Positions 16,215 to 24,674 of a stretch of DNA of 64,000 nucleotides are shown here, piece after piece; the stretch's first letter is position 1; each line of letters opens with the position of its first letter. Source of the stretch: Lysinibacillus fusiformis. Lineage in GTDB: Bacteria; Bacillota; Bacilli; Bacillales_A; Planococcaceae. The notes under the pieces are model-generated. The model made no database searches and was not told the origin of the DNA. It saw only the letters and a program-made list of their open reading frames with translations. Location: NCBI RefSeq assembly GCF_003049525.1, contig NZ_PYWL01000011.1, forward strand, positions 1-64,000, read 5' to 3'. The position numbers and the translations under genes are program-made.

Positions 16215-17573
16215 CTATTTTTTCACATTTATACTGTATCCAACAAATAAGATTAAAAACCAAACTGGTGCGACATATAGCGCAATACGCATGTCTGGAA
16301 TAAACGCCATTAACACAATCACCATTAATAAGAATGCAATGGCAATATACGTAGAAAGTGGATAAAGCGGAATTTTGAATTTCAGCTCGGCTACTTCCCC
16401 TTTCGTTTTTGACTTTCTAAATTTCAATTGTGCTAATAATATAATCATCCAGCTTGTTATGACTGCAACAGTCGCAACAGCAGAAATATAGATGAACACT
16501 TTTTCAGGTACTATATAGTTTAAGACAACCGCCATTAATAACACCGCTGAAGAAAATAAAATCCCTCTACGTGGACTACCGTTTTTGCTTACTGTTTTGA
16601 AATAGGTTGGACCATTCTTTTGTACCGATAAGTTATGTAGCATACGTCCTGAACCGTATAGACCACTATTAAATGCAGACATTGCTGCTGTAATGACAAC
16701 AAAGTTAATAATGTGAGCCGCAGCAGGAATGCCAACGTAATCGAAAATTTGAACAAACGGGCTACCCTCTGAACCAACTTCGTTCCAAGGATAAATAATC
16801 ATCATTACACCTAATGCACCAATATAGAAAATTAATATACGCCAAACGATGTTGTTAATAGCTGAAGGAATTGACTTGCTAGGATTTTTTGCTTCTCCTG
16901 CAGAAATACCAACTAATTCAACCCCACCGAATGAGAACATAACTAATACAAGTGACATTAAAATACCATGGAAACCGTTAGGCATGAAGCCACCGTGTGC
17001 CCATAAATTATCGAAGCCAATTGCTTCACCTTGGTTGCCAACACCGAAGAAAATAATGGCTAACCCTAGAACGATCATACCGATAATCGCAACAACTTTA
17101 ATCATCGCAAACCAAAATTCGAATTCTCCGTAGGCTTTTACATTTGCTAAGTTTACAAGAGTCATTATAACGAGTACTACAAGGGCAGTTACCCATTGTG
17201 GAATATCAGGGAACCAGTAGTTAATGTATACTCCGACTACTGTTAATTCTGCCATACCAACGACAATCCACATGAACCAATACGTCCAACCCGATAAGAA
17301 TCCAGCAAAGCGCCCTAAATATTTATTCGCGTACGTACTGAACGAGCCTGAAACAGGTTCCTCTACTGCCATTTCGCCTAATGCACGCATAATTGTGAAA
17401 ATAACTAATCCGCCAATTAAATAAGCTAGTAAAATAGATGGCCCAGCCATTTGGATGGTTGAACTAGAGCCATAAAATAAACCGACTCCAATGGATCCGC
17501 CAAGTGCAATTAATTGCATATGACGTGTACTTAATCCGCGCTTTAGCTGTGAATCTTGATGATTGTCTTTCAT
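16215..17573 (-). CDS. APC-family amino acid permease under T-box control
   Basis: A 452-residue transporter with twelve hydrophobic helices. The APC signature is clear: L-S-T-R-H-M-Q-L-I-A-L-G-G-S-I-G-V-G-L-F near the start, E-M-A-V-E-E-P-V-S-G-S-F in helix 3, and F-S-F-G-G-V-E-L-V-G-I-S-A-G-E-A in helix 6. The closest remembered relatives are AapA/YtnA/ProY-type proton symporters for neutral amino acids. The leader 50-300 bases upstream is a T-box riboswitch, so synthesis should rise when a specific tRNA is uncharged. The specifier suggests tyrosine, but other readings exist. The start at 17573 has no strong Shine-Dalgarno; TTAGG-type bases lie upstream. It is transcribed alone. Confidence 0.88.
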   Translation of the reverse strand: MKDNHQDSQLKRGLSTRHMQLIALGGSIGVGLFYGSSSTIQMAGPSILLAYLIGGLVIFTIMRALGEMAVEEPVSGSFSTYANKYLGRFAGFLSGWTYWFMWIVVGMAELTVVGVYINYWFPDIPQWVTALVVLVIMTLVNLANVKAYGEFEFWFAMIKVVAIIGMIVLGLAIIFFGVGNQGEAIGFDNLWAHGGFMPNGFHGILMSLVLVMFSFGGVELVGISAGEAKNPSKSIPSAINNIVWRILIFYIGALGVMMIIYPWNEVGSEGSPFVQIFDYVGIPAAAHIINFVVITAAMSAFNSGLYGSGRMLHNLSVQKNGPTYFKTVSKNGSPRRGILFSSAVLLMAVVLNYIVPEKVFIYISAVATVAVITSWMIILLAQLKFRKSKTKGEVAELKFKIPLYPLSTYIAIAFLLMVIVLMAFIPDMRIALYVAPVWFLILFVGYSINVKK

Positions 17574-17622
17574 AATGTCTAACTCCTATTACGTTTAGAT
17601 TTTCAAATACTTTGCTCAAAAA

Positions 17623-17869
17623 AGGAATAAAAAAAAAACGCCCTTTTGGATTAACCAAAAGGACGATTCAACTCGTGTTACCACCTTTAATTTATAAGCA
17701 ATTCACATTACTTACCTTAAGAAGTACGGTCATTTGACGATACTCTCGCACATGATTACGGGTGCTTACCGGTGTAGCCTACTTAGAATGATCTTTTCGG
17801 TACACAGCTCCAAGATGAATTCTCAATCGTTTTACATGCACCTCTCATCAACCGGTAACTTTCTGTTCG
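17623..17869 (-). ncRNA. T-box riboswitch (leader of the amino acid permease)
   Basis: On the minus strand the T-box AAAGGTGGTAACACGAG (17672-17688) is followed by CGTCCTTT, which pairs with it as antiterminator. The competing terminator CGTCCTTTTGG / CCAAAAGGGCG is at 17639-17665, with at least eight T after it. Stem I closes with TTACCGGT near 17858-17851 against ACCGGTAA at 17773-17766. Inside its 3' side, just before the stem base, stands TAC followed by A (17776-17773), which fits a Tyr specifier. GGC (Gly) or GCT are less well placed alternatives. The T-box and terminator calls are secure; the specifier is inferred. Confidence 0.92.
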
Positions 17870-18026
17870 TAAAAATAATTGATACTATTTCTTTTCATAG
17901 CCTTTGTTCTATACAAATATTTTTGAATTGTTTTTCATTTTACAGCAAAAAAATATTTTGTCAATATAAATTTTCTTCATACCCCATTTAAATTGCAAAT
18001 GATATTTTTCGATACAATTCACCAAT

Positions 18027-18434
18027 TTAATTTATTTTGGAATAAATACAAGTGTCAGTCAGCTTGCTGCCATCTGCGGATAGATCTTCATTCCTTAATA
18101 TACCTTCCAACATAAAACCAAGCTTTTCCGGAATAAAACGACTTTTAAAGTTTGTTGAATCACATCTTATTTCAATTCTCTTACATTCGAGGTGATTTAA
18201 TCCGAAGTTCACTAACTCCTTTACCGCTTCCGTCATATAGCCATTACCGCTATATTTGGTATTAATCCAGTATCCTATTTCACATTTAGGAATACTCCAG
18301 TCAATCCCATGAAGGCTCGCAGTTCCAATAAGGTCCTTGCCGCCACTTTTATCAAAAATAAGAAAACGAAAGCTTTCTCTTTTTAAAAAATTTATATGAG
18401 CATCCCTTAACTGTATATTCATGAATTCAGTCAA
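18027..18434 (-). CDS. GNAT acetyltransferase (RimJ/RimL type), N-terminally truncated
   Basis: A 135-residue fragment of a RimJ/RimL-type N-acetyltransferase. Seen are I-G-Y-W-I-N-T-K-Y-S-G-N-G-Y-M-T-E-A-V (acetyl-CoA loop, where Q/RxxGxG/A is normal), then C-K-R-I-E-I-R-C-D and K-S-R-F-I-P-E-K-L-G-F. Full-length relatives have about 45 more residues at the N-terminus with an E-T-E-R-L-x-I/L-R motif, which is missing here; an in-frame stop lies about 15 bases before the TTG start. The start codon (TTG 18434 or ATG 18422) has no good ribosome site. It may be a decaying gene. Confidence 0.6.
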   Translation of the reverse strand: MTEFMNIQLRDAHINFLKRESFRFLIFDKSGGKDLIGTASLHGIDWSIPKCEIGYWINTKYSGNGYMTEAVKELVNFGLNHLECKRIEIRCDSTNFKSRFIPEKLGFMLEGILRNEDLSADGSKLTDTCIYSKIN

Positions 18435-18755
18435 ATTACCATCTACCTAAGTCTAATGTTAAACCTTAAAGTAACTTGAATGTAAAGATAAATTTCTCGG
18501 AAAAAATGACTCCCCCCAACCAGCTAGTCAATTCAAGGAAAAGGATTAATTATGTAAGCTTCATTAACCTATAGTACGGAAAATGAACTGCGAACAAAAG
18601 ATATAAAGAGCTACCAACTAAGGGCAAGTTTTCAAAATTTTAGAATTTATAACCTAAAGTAATAATTTTTTTCCAAATAATATTGATTAACCATAACTAA
18701 AGAACTATAATTAATTAAAAAGTTGAGATAGTTAAAAAGAAGGGGGTAAGTATCT
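18435..18755. other. Intergenic region, no gene
   Basis: Divergent AT-rich spacer between the truncated acetyltransferase and the chemotaxis receptor. The receptor's ribosome site (GAAGGGGGTAA) is at its right end. I could not identify a convincing sigma-D promoter. Confidence 0.4.
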
Positions 18756-20465
18756 ATGAGTCAACAGCTGAAAAATGGTAAGGTCAGAAAAGGAAGTTTA
18801 AAAAATCGCATTATCGGATTTACACTTTTACTGTTTATTTCGGTTATCAGCATTAGTTCCTATTTGAATATTAGTACAGTTAAAGAAAATGTTTCAGATG
18901 CGCTATTAGAAAAGAGTATCCAGCAAGTCGATGAAATTGCACGTCAAGCGGAGTATATTTTACTTTCTACATCTAATCCTACAGTGGAATTGCAAAATTT
19001 TGTTGAAAACAAGGCTAAGCAAAGTGGGATAGCTTATGCAGTAGTCATTGATAAAAACGTTACGGCAATTGCTCATAGTGATCAAGAGAAAATAGGTAAA
19101 AACTATGAAGATGACCCCTACTCAGTAGATGGAGCAAAAAATGGGAAAACTATGACGAGTAGATTTTATGCGGATGTTCAGAAAAGTTGGACGTTCGATA
19201 TAATGGTACCCATTTACATAGATAATAAGCTTTACGGTTCTATGGATGTTGGCATTTTTGAGGGCGATATCACAAAGGTCACGAATGAAATTTTATTCAA
19301 GGAAATTATTACAGTTAGTGTTGGCTGTTTAATAATCATTTTACTAATGATTATTATTTTAAATAAAATGTTTAAGCCTTTGTTGTTAGCAGTTGATAAA
19401 TGCAATGAAATGGGAAAAGGAGAATTCACTGAGTTAATCAATTTAAAATATACAAGTAGAAATGATGAAGTAGGCAAGCTTACACATGCATTAAATGAGA
19501 TGCAGAATAATTTTGTTGATTTACTTAATGAAATCAGTCTAACTTCAAAAAAGGTAACTGCATCTTCTGAAGAACTTAAAGATGCTACTAGTATTTCTTT
19601 AGAGTCTTCGAAGGATTTATCATCCACTGTTGAAGACATCGCTAAGGGTGCAGTGGAACAGGCAAAAGATACCGAATATGGGACTACAAGTATTGGAGAG
19701 CTTGGAGTACTAATTGAAAATAATCAAGGTCATTTAGAAAATCTAAATAAATTTGTCGATGAAGTAAGCAATATAAAAGATGAGAGTTTACTCATATTAA
19801 AGGAACTTGTTGCTACAACAGAAGAAAATAATATGGCAGCAAATGAAATTTATACTATCATTCTCACGACTAACGAAAGCTCTGGGAAAATTCAAAATGC
19901 AAGTCAGATGATAAGAACTATTGCTGAACAGACGAATTTACTAGCCCTAAACGCGGCTATTGAGGCGTCTAGAGCTGGTGAAGCAGGAAAAGGATTTGCG
20001 GTGGTTGCGGACGAAATACGGAAATTGGCAGAACAATCCAATCAATTCACTAAGGAAATTGCCACAGTGATAGGAGATTTAACAGGAAAAACTGGACAAG
20101 CAGTTCAAACAATGCAAGAAGTGAATAATCTTGTCAATTCGCAAACAAAAAGTGTTGAAACTACAAATGGTAAATTCGAAGATGTTGCAGTTTCTATTGA
20201 AAAAATAAAAACGGTAATTGAGGATTTATATAACTTAGGCAATAATATGGGTGAAAAAAAGGACGAAGTAATAGATATTCTACAAAACTTATCTGCTATA
20301 TCGGAAGAAAATGCAGCTGGTACGGAAGAAGCAGCCGCATATTTACAGAATCAAACAAACTCCATTTATGAAGTTGCCCATTCTAGTGAAGAATTAGCAA
20401 AGTTAGCTAATACAATGGAGGAAAATGTCTCTAAGTTTACTATTCAAACAAATTCAAAGCGATAA
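18756..20465 (+). CDS. Methyl-accepting chemotaxis protein
   Basis: A 569-residue membrane receptor. TM1 is at about residues 20-40; an extracellular region of about 145 residues, a single-Cache/PAS-like sensor (D-K-N-V-T-A-I-A-H-S-D then Y-G-S-M-D-V-G-I), follows; TM2 is near 185-205, a HAMP domain at 206-258 and then a coiled-coil signalling domain. The hairpin tip E-Q-T-N-L-L-A-L-N-A-A-I-E-A-S-R-A-G-E-A-G-K-G-F binds CheA/CheW. Methylation-type E/Q-rich helices flank it. No C-terminal pentapeptide for CheR tethering. The ligand is unknown; Cache sensors usually bind amino or organic acids. Single gene with its own terminator. Confidence 0.93.
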   Translation: MSQQLKNGKVRKGSLKNRIIGFTLLLFISVISISSYLNISTVKENVSDALLEKSIQQVDEIARQAEYILLSTSNPTVELQNFVENKAKQSGIAYAVVIDKNVTAIAHSDQEKIGKNYEDDPYSVDGAKNGKTMTSRFYADVQKSWTFDIMVPIYIDNKLYGSMDVGIFEGDITKVTNEILFKEIITVSVGCLIIILLMIIILNKMFKPLLLAVDKCNEMGKGEFTELINLKYTSRNDEVGKLTHALNEMQNNFVDLLNEISLTSKKVTASSEELKDATSISLESSKDLSSTVEDIAKGAVEQAKDTEYGTTSIGELGVLIENNQGHLENLNKFVDEVSNIKDESLLILKELVATTEENNMAANEIYTIILTTNESSGKIQNASQMIRTIAEQTNLLALNAAIEASRAGEAGKGFAVVADEIRKLAEQSNQFTKEIATVIGDLTGKTGQAVQTMQEVNNLVNSQTKSVETTNGKFEDVAVSIEKIKTVIEDLYNLGNNMGEKKDEVIDILQNLSAISEENAAGTEEAAAYLQNQTNSIYEVAHSSEELAKLANTMEENVSKFTIQTNSKR

Positions 20466-20476
20466 TAAAAGCAAAG

Positions 20477-20516
20477 CTCAATTTCTCTAATTTATACAGA
20501 GAAATTGGGTTTTTTT
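20477..20516 (+). terminator. Intrinsic terminator after the chemotaxis receptor
   Basis: A 12-base-pair stem (CTCAATTTCTCT / AGAGAAATTGGG, one G-T pair) followed by seven T. Confidence 0.85.
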
Positions 20517-20802
20517 CAAAAAAACAGCTTTTTATTCTACCTTAGCGCTACCTATCCGCTATACATAAGGAATATGTAAGAATGCAATAAAAAAAGACGA
20601 TTTATTGTAAGAACTTTTGCATAAAAACTGAAAGATATTGTCTTGTACCTGTATCTTTTGGTTGTTTTGTAATTCCTGCAAAAAGAAATAGTAAATTACT
20701 ATACAAATGAGTTGAGAAATCAGAGTTCGTATAGAAGAGGGATTCTACACTGAAACCGCAGTTTGGACCGAATCCCTACTTTTCAAAAATTTAATTAGCT
20801 GT
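20517..20802. other. Convergent intergenic region with a hairpin
   Basis: Between the receptor terminator and the YfmQ-like gene. An inverted repeat AGGGATTC / GAATCCCT at about 20737-20776 could end transcription of the leftward gene; the T-tract after it is weak. Nothing else was seen. Confidence 0.4.
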
Positions 20803-21228
20803 TTATATAGTGAACTTTTGTAGATTTTCTGAACTAAGGCTATATGAAATCACTTTCTCTTTACGCTTCTTGACTACATCCACATGATCATCGTAGGGAA
20901 AAATTAAGAAATCCACATCTTTTTTGCCACTTTTTAAGTTGATGACAAAGGGTGTAACACTCGTCTCAGGTTGTAAAAATAATTTTTCATTGCCCGGAAA
21001 TATATAATATTTTTTCAAAAAGATAGCTTTATTAAAAAAATCTATAAATCTTATTTTTTCTCCCTCTTCTAAATTATATCCATTAAACGTAACCGTAACT
21101 TCCTTTGAGTCCAGTTCTTTGTGAAGCTCAAATTTATTTACTACCCATGCCACAGCTATACTTGGTGGGCTCATTAACAATTTAATAATAGATCCAATCA
21201 CTATCGTAATGATCAATCCCGTTGTCAT
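20803..21228 (-). CDS. YfmQ-like protein of unknown function
   Basis: A 141-residue protein with one N-terminal membrane segment (residues 3-30) and a soluble domain. The block E-L-H-K-E-L-D-S-K-E-V-T-V-T, then K-I-R-F-I-D-F-F-N-K-A and K-K-Y-Y-I-F-P-G, and Y-D-D-H-V-D-V-V-K near the end, recall Bacillus YfmQ, judging from memory. No catalytic motif is evident. The gene is alone. The family name is tentative. Confidence 0.55.
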   Translation of the reverse strand: MTTGLIITIVIGSIIKLLMSPPSIAVAWVVNKFELHKELDSKEVTVTFNGYNLEEGEKIRFIDFFNKAIFLKKYYIFPGNEKLFLQPETSVTPFVINLKSGKKDVDFLIFPYDDHVDVVKKRKEKVISYSLSSENLQKFTI

Positions 21229-21576
21229 CTTATATCAACTCTTTCAGCCATTTTTCTTCATAGCTATTACTTTATTAATAATTTGATTTCTCATTAATAT
21301 GTAATGTCGCTATATGGATGTTTGATCATCCGCCTTTCAATGATAAAGGATTTTAATTTTTTATCACCATCCAATTTAAAATTTTTTTACCATCCACTTA
21401 GGATTAATACAATTTCATCAAAATAAAAGAAACGTCCAAAACGCCTTGTCCTTTATAAGACAATTAGCTTTGGTCGCTCCTTTTATACTAAGCATTTTCA
21501 TGTAAGGTGGCAGACATTTGCTAAAATATGAGCCTTCAAACTATGTTTCTACCCTTTTCGAATGAAGAACCTTCGC
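21229..21576. other. Intergenic region, nothing supported
   Basis: About 350 bases between the YfmQ-like gene start and the DinB gene end. A short TTGTC-TTTATA-GACAA type hairpin near 21449-21463 is present. A plus-strand frame overlapping the DinB gene at 21528-21728 is its shadow. Confidence 0.35.
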
Positions 21577-22074
21577 TCATGAGGTTTGTTCGTCAGCAGA
21601 GGGACCGTACATGCCAGGGACGGGAATATCGAGAAGGCGCAAGTATACTCCGAGTTGCCCTCGGTGGTGGACCATATGGCTTAATCCGAAGGTACGGAAT
21701 GCGAGTGCACGTGGCTCACGGCGAATGATATGGTCACCTTGACGCAATATCCATTCTTGACCTAGCATATTTCCGTCACATTCGGCAAGCATTTGTTCCA
21801 GCTTGTCAACGTTCCCGTCAAACTCATTTAGAATATCCGATTGTTTTTCTAAAGGTTCTCTTCTTAGCGGTACGGTTAAGAGATCAAACTCTGAGTATTG
21901 AAGTATAGCAATTTGCCAGTTCAGTATATTAATCAAATGTGTGGCTAGCCCACCGAGCGTCATCGACTTCTCGTGAGGTTTCCATGACAGATGCTCCTCA
22001 GGCAAACGTTCCAAAATACGACGTGTAGCGGTCAATTCATGCAATGTGTCACCGACGATTAGTTGTTTAATCAT
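21577..22074 (-). CDS. DinB/YfiT-like four-helix protein
   Basis: A 165-residue protein of the DinB family of metal-binding four-helix bundles. The pattern L-S-W-K-P-H-E-K-S-M-T-L-G-G-L-A-T-H-L-I-N near residue 30-50 gives the first His ligand, and H-M-V-H-H-R-G-Q-L-G-V-Y-L-R near residue 132 the other two, which is the family's three-histidine site. Many relatives are thiol-dependent transferases (bacillithiol S-transferases) but others are unassigned. A GGAGAGAAATC ribosome site precedes ATG 22074. The gene is GC-richer than its neighbours. Confidence 0.85.
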   Translation of the reverse strand: MIKQLIVGDTLHELTATRRILERLPEEHLSWKPHEKSMTLGGLATHLINILNWQIAILQYSEFDLLTVPLRREPLEKQSDILNEFDGNVDKLEQMLAECDGNMLGQEWILRQGDHIIRREPRALAFRTFGLSHMVHHRGQLGVYLRLLDIPVPGMYGPSADEQTS

Positions 22075-22282
22075 GATTTCTCTCCTCGCTTTTGGTTAGT
22101 TTACTATAAATTTCATTTGAATAGAAAGCCTCTCTAGTTACTAGACTGTTATAAATAAAACGGTGGTTTCAAAAACATAACATTGGTGTCTTCAGCTATG
22201 ACGGACGCTTCCACCTTCTAATTACAAATAAACTGTTATGTCCCCAAAAAAGAAGCTGCAATCACAGCTCCTTTTATAAAAA

Positions 22283-22930
22283 CTATAGCCATTCTGCACT
22301 ATTATCAGCAAGTTTTTGCAGCTCATTCATAAAAATCCCTGCATGATAACCATCACAAACTGCATGATGAAACTGTAGCGAAATTGGTAAGCGATACTCC
22401 CCATTTATAGAAGCATATTGAGCACCCGTTATAATCGGTAATAGATAATCTCCACCATTATGAATGTTCAAATTAAATCCGGTGAAAGAACACCATGGTA
22501 TCATGGAGATAGGAATATTATTTTCTGGTATAGGCATTTTGGGAAACATTCGATCTGTACCATTATATGTTTCTATATCTTGCTCATATTGCGTGTAGAA
22601 TTCAGTAAATGTAGTGAAATTAGATGTCCAAACGCAAGAAAATGTGCATGACTGTTTATCAAAAATTGTGTATGAAGGCAACATTTCCTCCCAATACCCT
22701 AACTGCCCTTCTGCGTTAAAGTTAGTTCTGAATTCTTGATGTGCATTGACTATTTTAGTAATCATAAAAATAAACGCAGGATATAGTTTCAAATTCTTTT
22801 TCTTTAAATTCTCCATCAAAACAGTAATATTAATATCATTCGTTATACTGAATGATGTTTGTTGTTGCAAATAGTGTTCAAAATACTCTTTTCGTTGCCA
22901 ATTCTCACGGTCTATCAAATAAAATTTCAT
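22283..22930 (-). CDS. cat: Chloramphenicol acetyltransferase (type A), attenuator-controlled
   Basis: A 215-residue cytoplasmic enzyme that acetylates the 3-hydroxyl of chloramphenicol with acetyl-CoA, giving resistance. The active-site motif is H188-H189-A-V-C-D193-G194; His189 is the catalytic base and Asp193 supports it. F-x-F-S-C-V-W-T-S and the S-M-I-P-W-C-S-F-T-G-F block match class A CATs, and the length is normal. Upstream are a nine-codon leader peptide and a hairpin that masks the ribosome site, as in inducible cat genes of Gram-positive plasmids. The ribosome site AGGAGG is nine bases before the ATG. Its chromosomal context, without plasmid or transposon genes, suggests an intrinsic resistance gene of this lineage. 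Confidence 0.9.
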   Translation of the reverse strand: MKFYLIDRENWQRKEYFEHYLQQQTSFSITNDINITVLMENLKKKNLKLYPAFIFMITKIVNAHQEFRTNFNAEGQLGYWEEMLPSYTIFDKQSCTFSCVWTSNFTTFTEFYTQYEQDIETYNGTDRMFPKMPIPENNIPISMIPWCSFTGFNLNIHNGGDYLLPIITGAQYASINGEYRLPISLQFHHAVCDGYHAGIFMNELQKLADNSAEWL

Positions 22931-22938
22931 TTTTTTAC

Positions 22939-22970
22939 GCCTCCTAAAATTTTGGCTGGTTTTAGGAGGC
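22939..22970 (-). promoter_or_regulatory. Translation attenuator hairpin of cat
   Basis: A perfect 11-base-pair inverted repeat, GCCTCCTAAAA at its 5' side and TTTTAGGAGGC at its 3' side, with a 10-base loop. The 3' arm contains the cat ribosome site. The 5' arm covers the last codons of the leader ORF, so a ribosome stalled there by chloramphenicol would open the stem. Confidence 0.9.
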
Positions 22971-22991
22971 TATTTTCACTGCTTTCTTCAT
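22962..22991 (-). CDS. cat leader peptide (MKKAVKIAS)
   Basis: A nine-codon ORF ending in TAA inside the attenuator's 5' arm. AAAGGATGATTTA lies just before its ATG. Length, basic residues and final Ser match the known leaders of cat-86 (MVKTDKISS) and pC194 (MKKSEDYSS), where drug-stalled ribosomes in the leader uncover the cat ribosome site. Confidence 0.85.
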   Translation of the reverse strand: MKKAVKIAS

Positions 22992-23118
22992 TAAATCATC
23001 CTTTTTTTCTAAATCGACCTAGAACTTATTTTACAGCAAAATTTTCCATATAAAAAGAAATTTATAAGTGAGCATTTGCTTTGCCAACATGGGATAACAA
23101 CCTGAATCGCTTAGTCCA

Positions 23119-24117
23119 TTACTTGATTTTGACTATGATTTTCCCCTTAGCCCTTCCAGACTCGGCATATTCCATTGCTTGTTGAGCTTCTTCAAATGAA
23201 AAAATTCTATCTATGACAGGTTTGATTTTACCCGATTCAATATAGTCCGCAATTATACGTAATTGCTCACCACTTGGCTTCATAAATAAAAATGAATAGT
23301 GAGCATCATGCTTCTTTTCAAGTGCAGTCAGTTTATAACTTGCTGCTGAAAACAATAATCTTTTAAAAAAACCTGAGCCATGCTCTTTCGCAAAGCGTGC
23401 ATTCGGTAAGCCTGAAACTGAAACGATTTTTCCTCCACGTTTAATTATCTCAAAGGATTTTTCGAGTGACGTCCCTCCGAGTGTGTCGAAAACTGCATCA
23501 TATTTTTCTAATAGCTCCTCAAACTTTTCTGTCTTATAGTTGATTACTTCATCAGCACCGAGCGTTGTTACTAGATTTGCCCCAGCTTCACTAGCAGTCG
23601 TTGCCACAGTTGCCCCCATTAATTTAGCTAATTGAATAGCAAAAGTACCGACACCACCAGACCCTGCATGAATCAATACTTTTTGTCCTGTTTGTAATTG
23701 CATGATGTCATGCAATGCTTGGTATGAAGTTAAGCCAACGAGTGGGATGGACGCAGCTTCCTCAAAACTTAAATTTTTAGGCTTTAACGCTATGTCATCC
23801 TCATGAATTGCAATAAATTCGGCAAAGGTGCCAATTTTGCTTTTACGTGGCCGTGCATATATTTCATCTCCTACTTTAAATCGACTTACCTTTGCACCAA
23901 CCCTTACCACAACTCCTGAAAAATCATTTCCGAGGATTAGAGGCATTTCATACTTAATTAATAGTTTTACTTTCCCATCTCGTATTTTAAAATCGATCGG
24001 ATTAATACTGGCCGCACGAATTTCTGCTAGAATTTCATATTCACCAATATTAGGTGTAGGCACTTCTGCTAAACGCATGGGAGCAGCGCCATATTTATCA
24101 ATTACCATTGCTTTCAT
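23119..24117 (-). CDS. NADP-dependent zinc-type/quinone oxidoreductase (MDR family)
   Basis: A 332-residue medium-chain dehydrogenase/reductase without the zinc ligands of alcohol dehydrogenases, so it is likely a quinone or enone reductase. I-L-G-N-D-F-S-G-V-V-V-R-V-G marks the GroES-like domain, and H-A-G-S-G-G-V-G-T-F-A-I-Q-L-A-K the NADP-binding loop near residue 140. ATG at 24117 (MKAMVIDKYG) is used because GGAGG lies eight bases upstream; open codons reach 24132. It lies 37 bases after the ArsR-type gene, in one operon, and is probably its regulated target. Confidence 0.87.
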   Translation of the reverse strand: MKAMVIDKYGAAPMRLAEVPTPNIGEYEILAEIRAASINPIDFKIRDGKVKLLIKYEMPLILGNDFSGVVVRVGAKVSRFKVGDEIYARPRKSKIGTFAEFIAIHEDDIALKPKNLSFEEAASIPLVGLTSYQALHDIMQLQTGQKVLIHAGSGGVGTFAIQLAKLMGATVATTASEAGANLVTTLGADEVINYKTEKFEELLEKYDAVFDTLGGTSLEKSFEIIKRGGKIVSVSGLPNARFAKEHGSGFFKRLLFSAASYKLTALEKKHDAHYSFLFMKPSGEQLRIIADYIESGKIKPVIDRIFSFEEAQQAMEYAESGRAKGKIIVKIK

Positions 24118-24154
24118 TGTTGATTCCTCCAATTCATGTCTGATACCAGTCGTT

Positions 24155-24490
24155 TCAATAATATTCCTTTAACAACGATTCAATATCTGTAACAAGTGTT
24201 TTTAGTAAACCTAATCTCGTACGTATATCTATATAATAAAAATTTTTTGTCCCTTCTTTACGCATTAAAATAACGCCAGCATCTCGTAAAATTTTAAGGT
24301 GGTGTGACACAGCAGGTCTAGAAAGATGTGTTTGCTCTGTGATTTCCCCAACACGCAAGCCTGTTTGACAATCTGTTGCCATTAGAACAAGTAAAATAGA
24401 TTGACGTGTTTCATCACCAATTGCCAATAATACCTTTTGACAGTTCATAAAATTTTCTTTAATGATGTGTAGCTGTTCCTCTTTAGTCAT
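24155..24490 (-). CDS. ArsR-family transcriptional regulator
   Basis: A 111-residue winged-helix repressor with the ArsR layout: L-L-A-I-G-D-E-T-R-Q-S-I-L-L-V-L, then V-G-E-I-T-E-Q-T-H-L-S-R-P-A-V-S-H-H-L-K-I-L as recognition helix, and the wing D-A-G-V-I-L-M-R-K-E-G-T-K-N-F-Y-Y. The metal-binding E-L-C-V-C motif is absent, so it probably senses something other than arsenite. AAAGGAGGT precedes the ATG. Upstream of the oxidoreductase in the same operon, it is likely an autorepressor. Confidence 0.9.
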   Translation of the reverse strand: MTKEEQLHIIKENFMNCQKVLLAIGDETRQSILLVLMATDCQTGLRVGEITEQTHLSRPAVSHHLKILRDAGVILMRKEGTKNFYYIDIRTRLGLLKTLVTDIESLLKEYY

Positions 24491-24631
24491 TAAGTGAATA
24501 CCTCCTTTAATTAGTTGAATAGTTTAAGTTATTGAACCGTTATGAATACAACAATATAATACAGGGCTATTCCGTGCAATATTGAGAAAGTAAATCGAGA
24601 CGAATCAATTTTCGAAGCTCGTCTCTATACA

Positions 24632-24667
24632 ACAAAAAAACACAGAAGTCACATGGACCTCTGTGTT
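24632..24667 (-). terminator. Intrinsic terminator after the Sco gene
   Basis: A hairpin AACACAGAGGTC / GACTTCTGTGTT on the minus strand followed by seven T. It begins eight bases after the Sco stop codon. Confidence 0.85.
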
Positions 24668-24674
24668 ACTTGAG

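Noticed and set aside
20737..20776. Hairpin after the YfmQ-like gene as a firm terminator
   Set aside because: The stem is short and the T-tract weak on the expected strand, so it is only mentioned in the intergenic entry.
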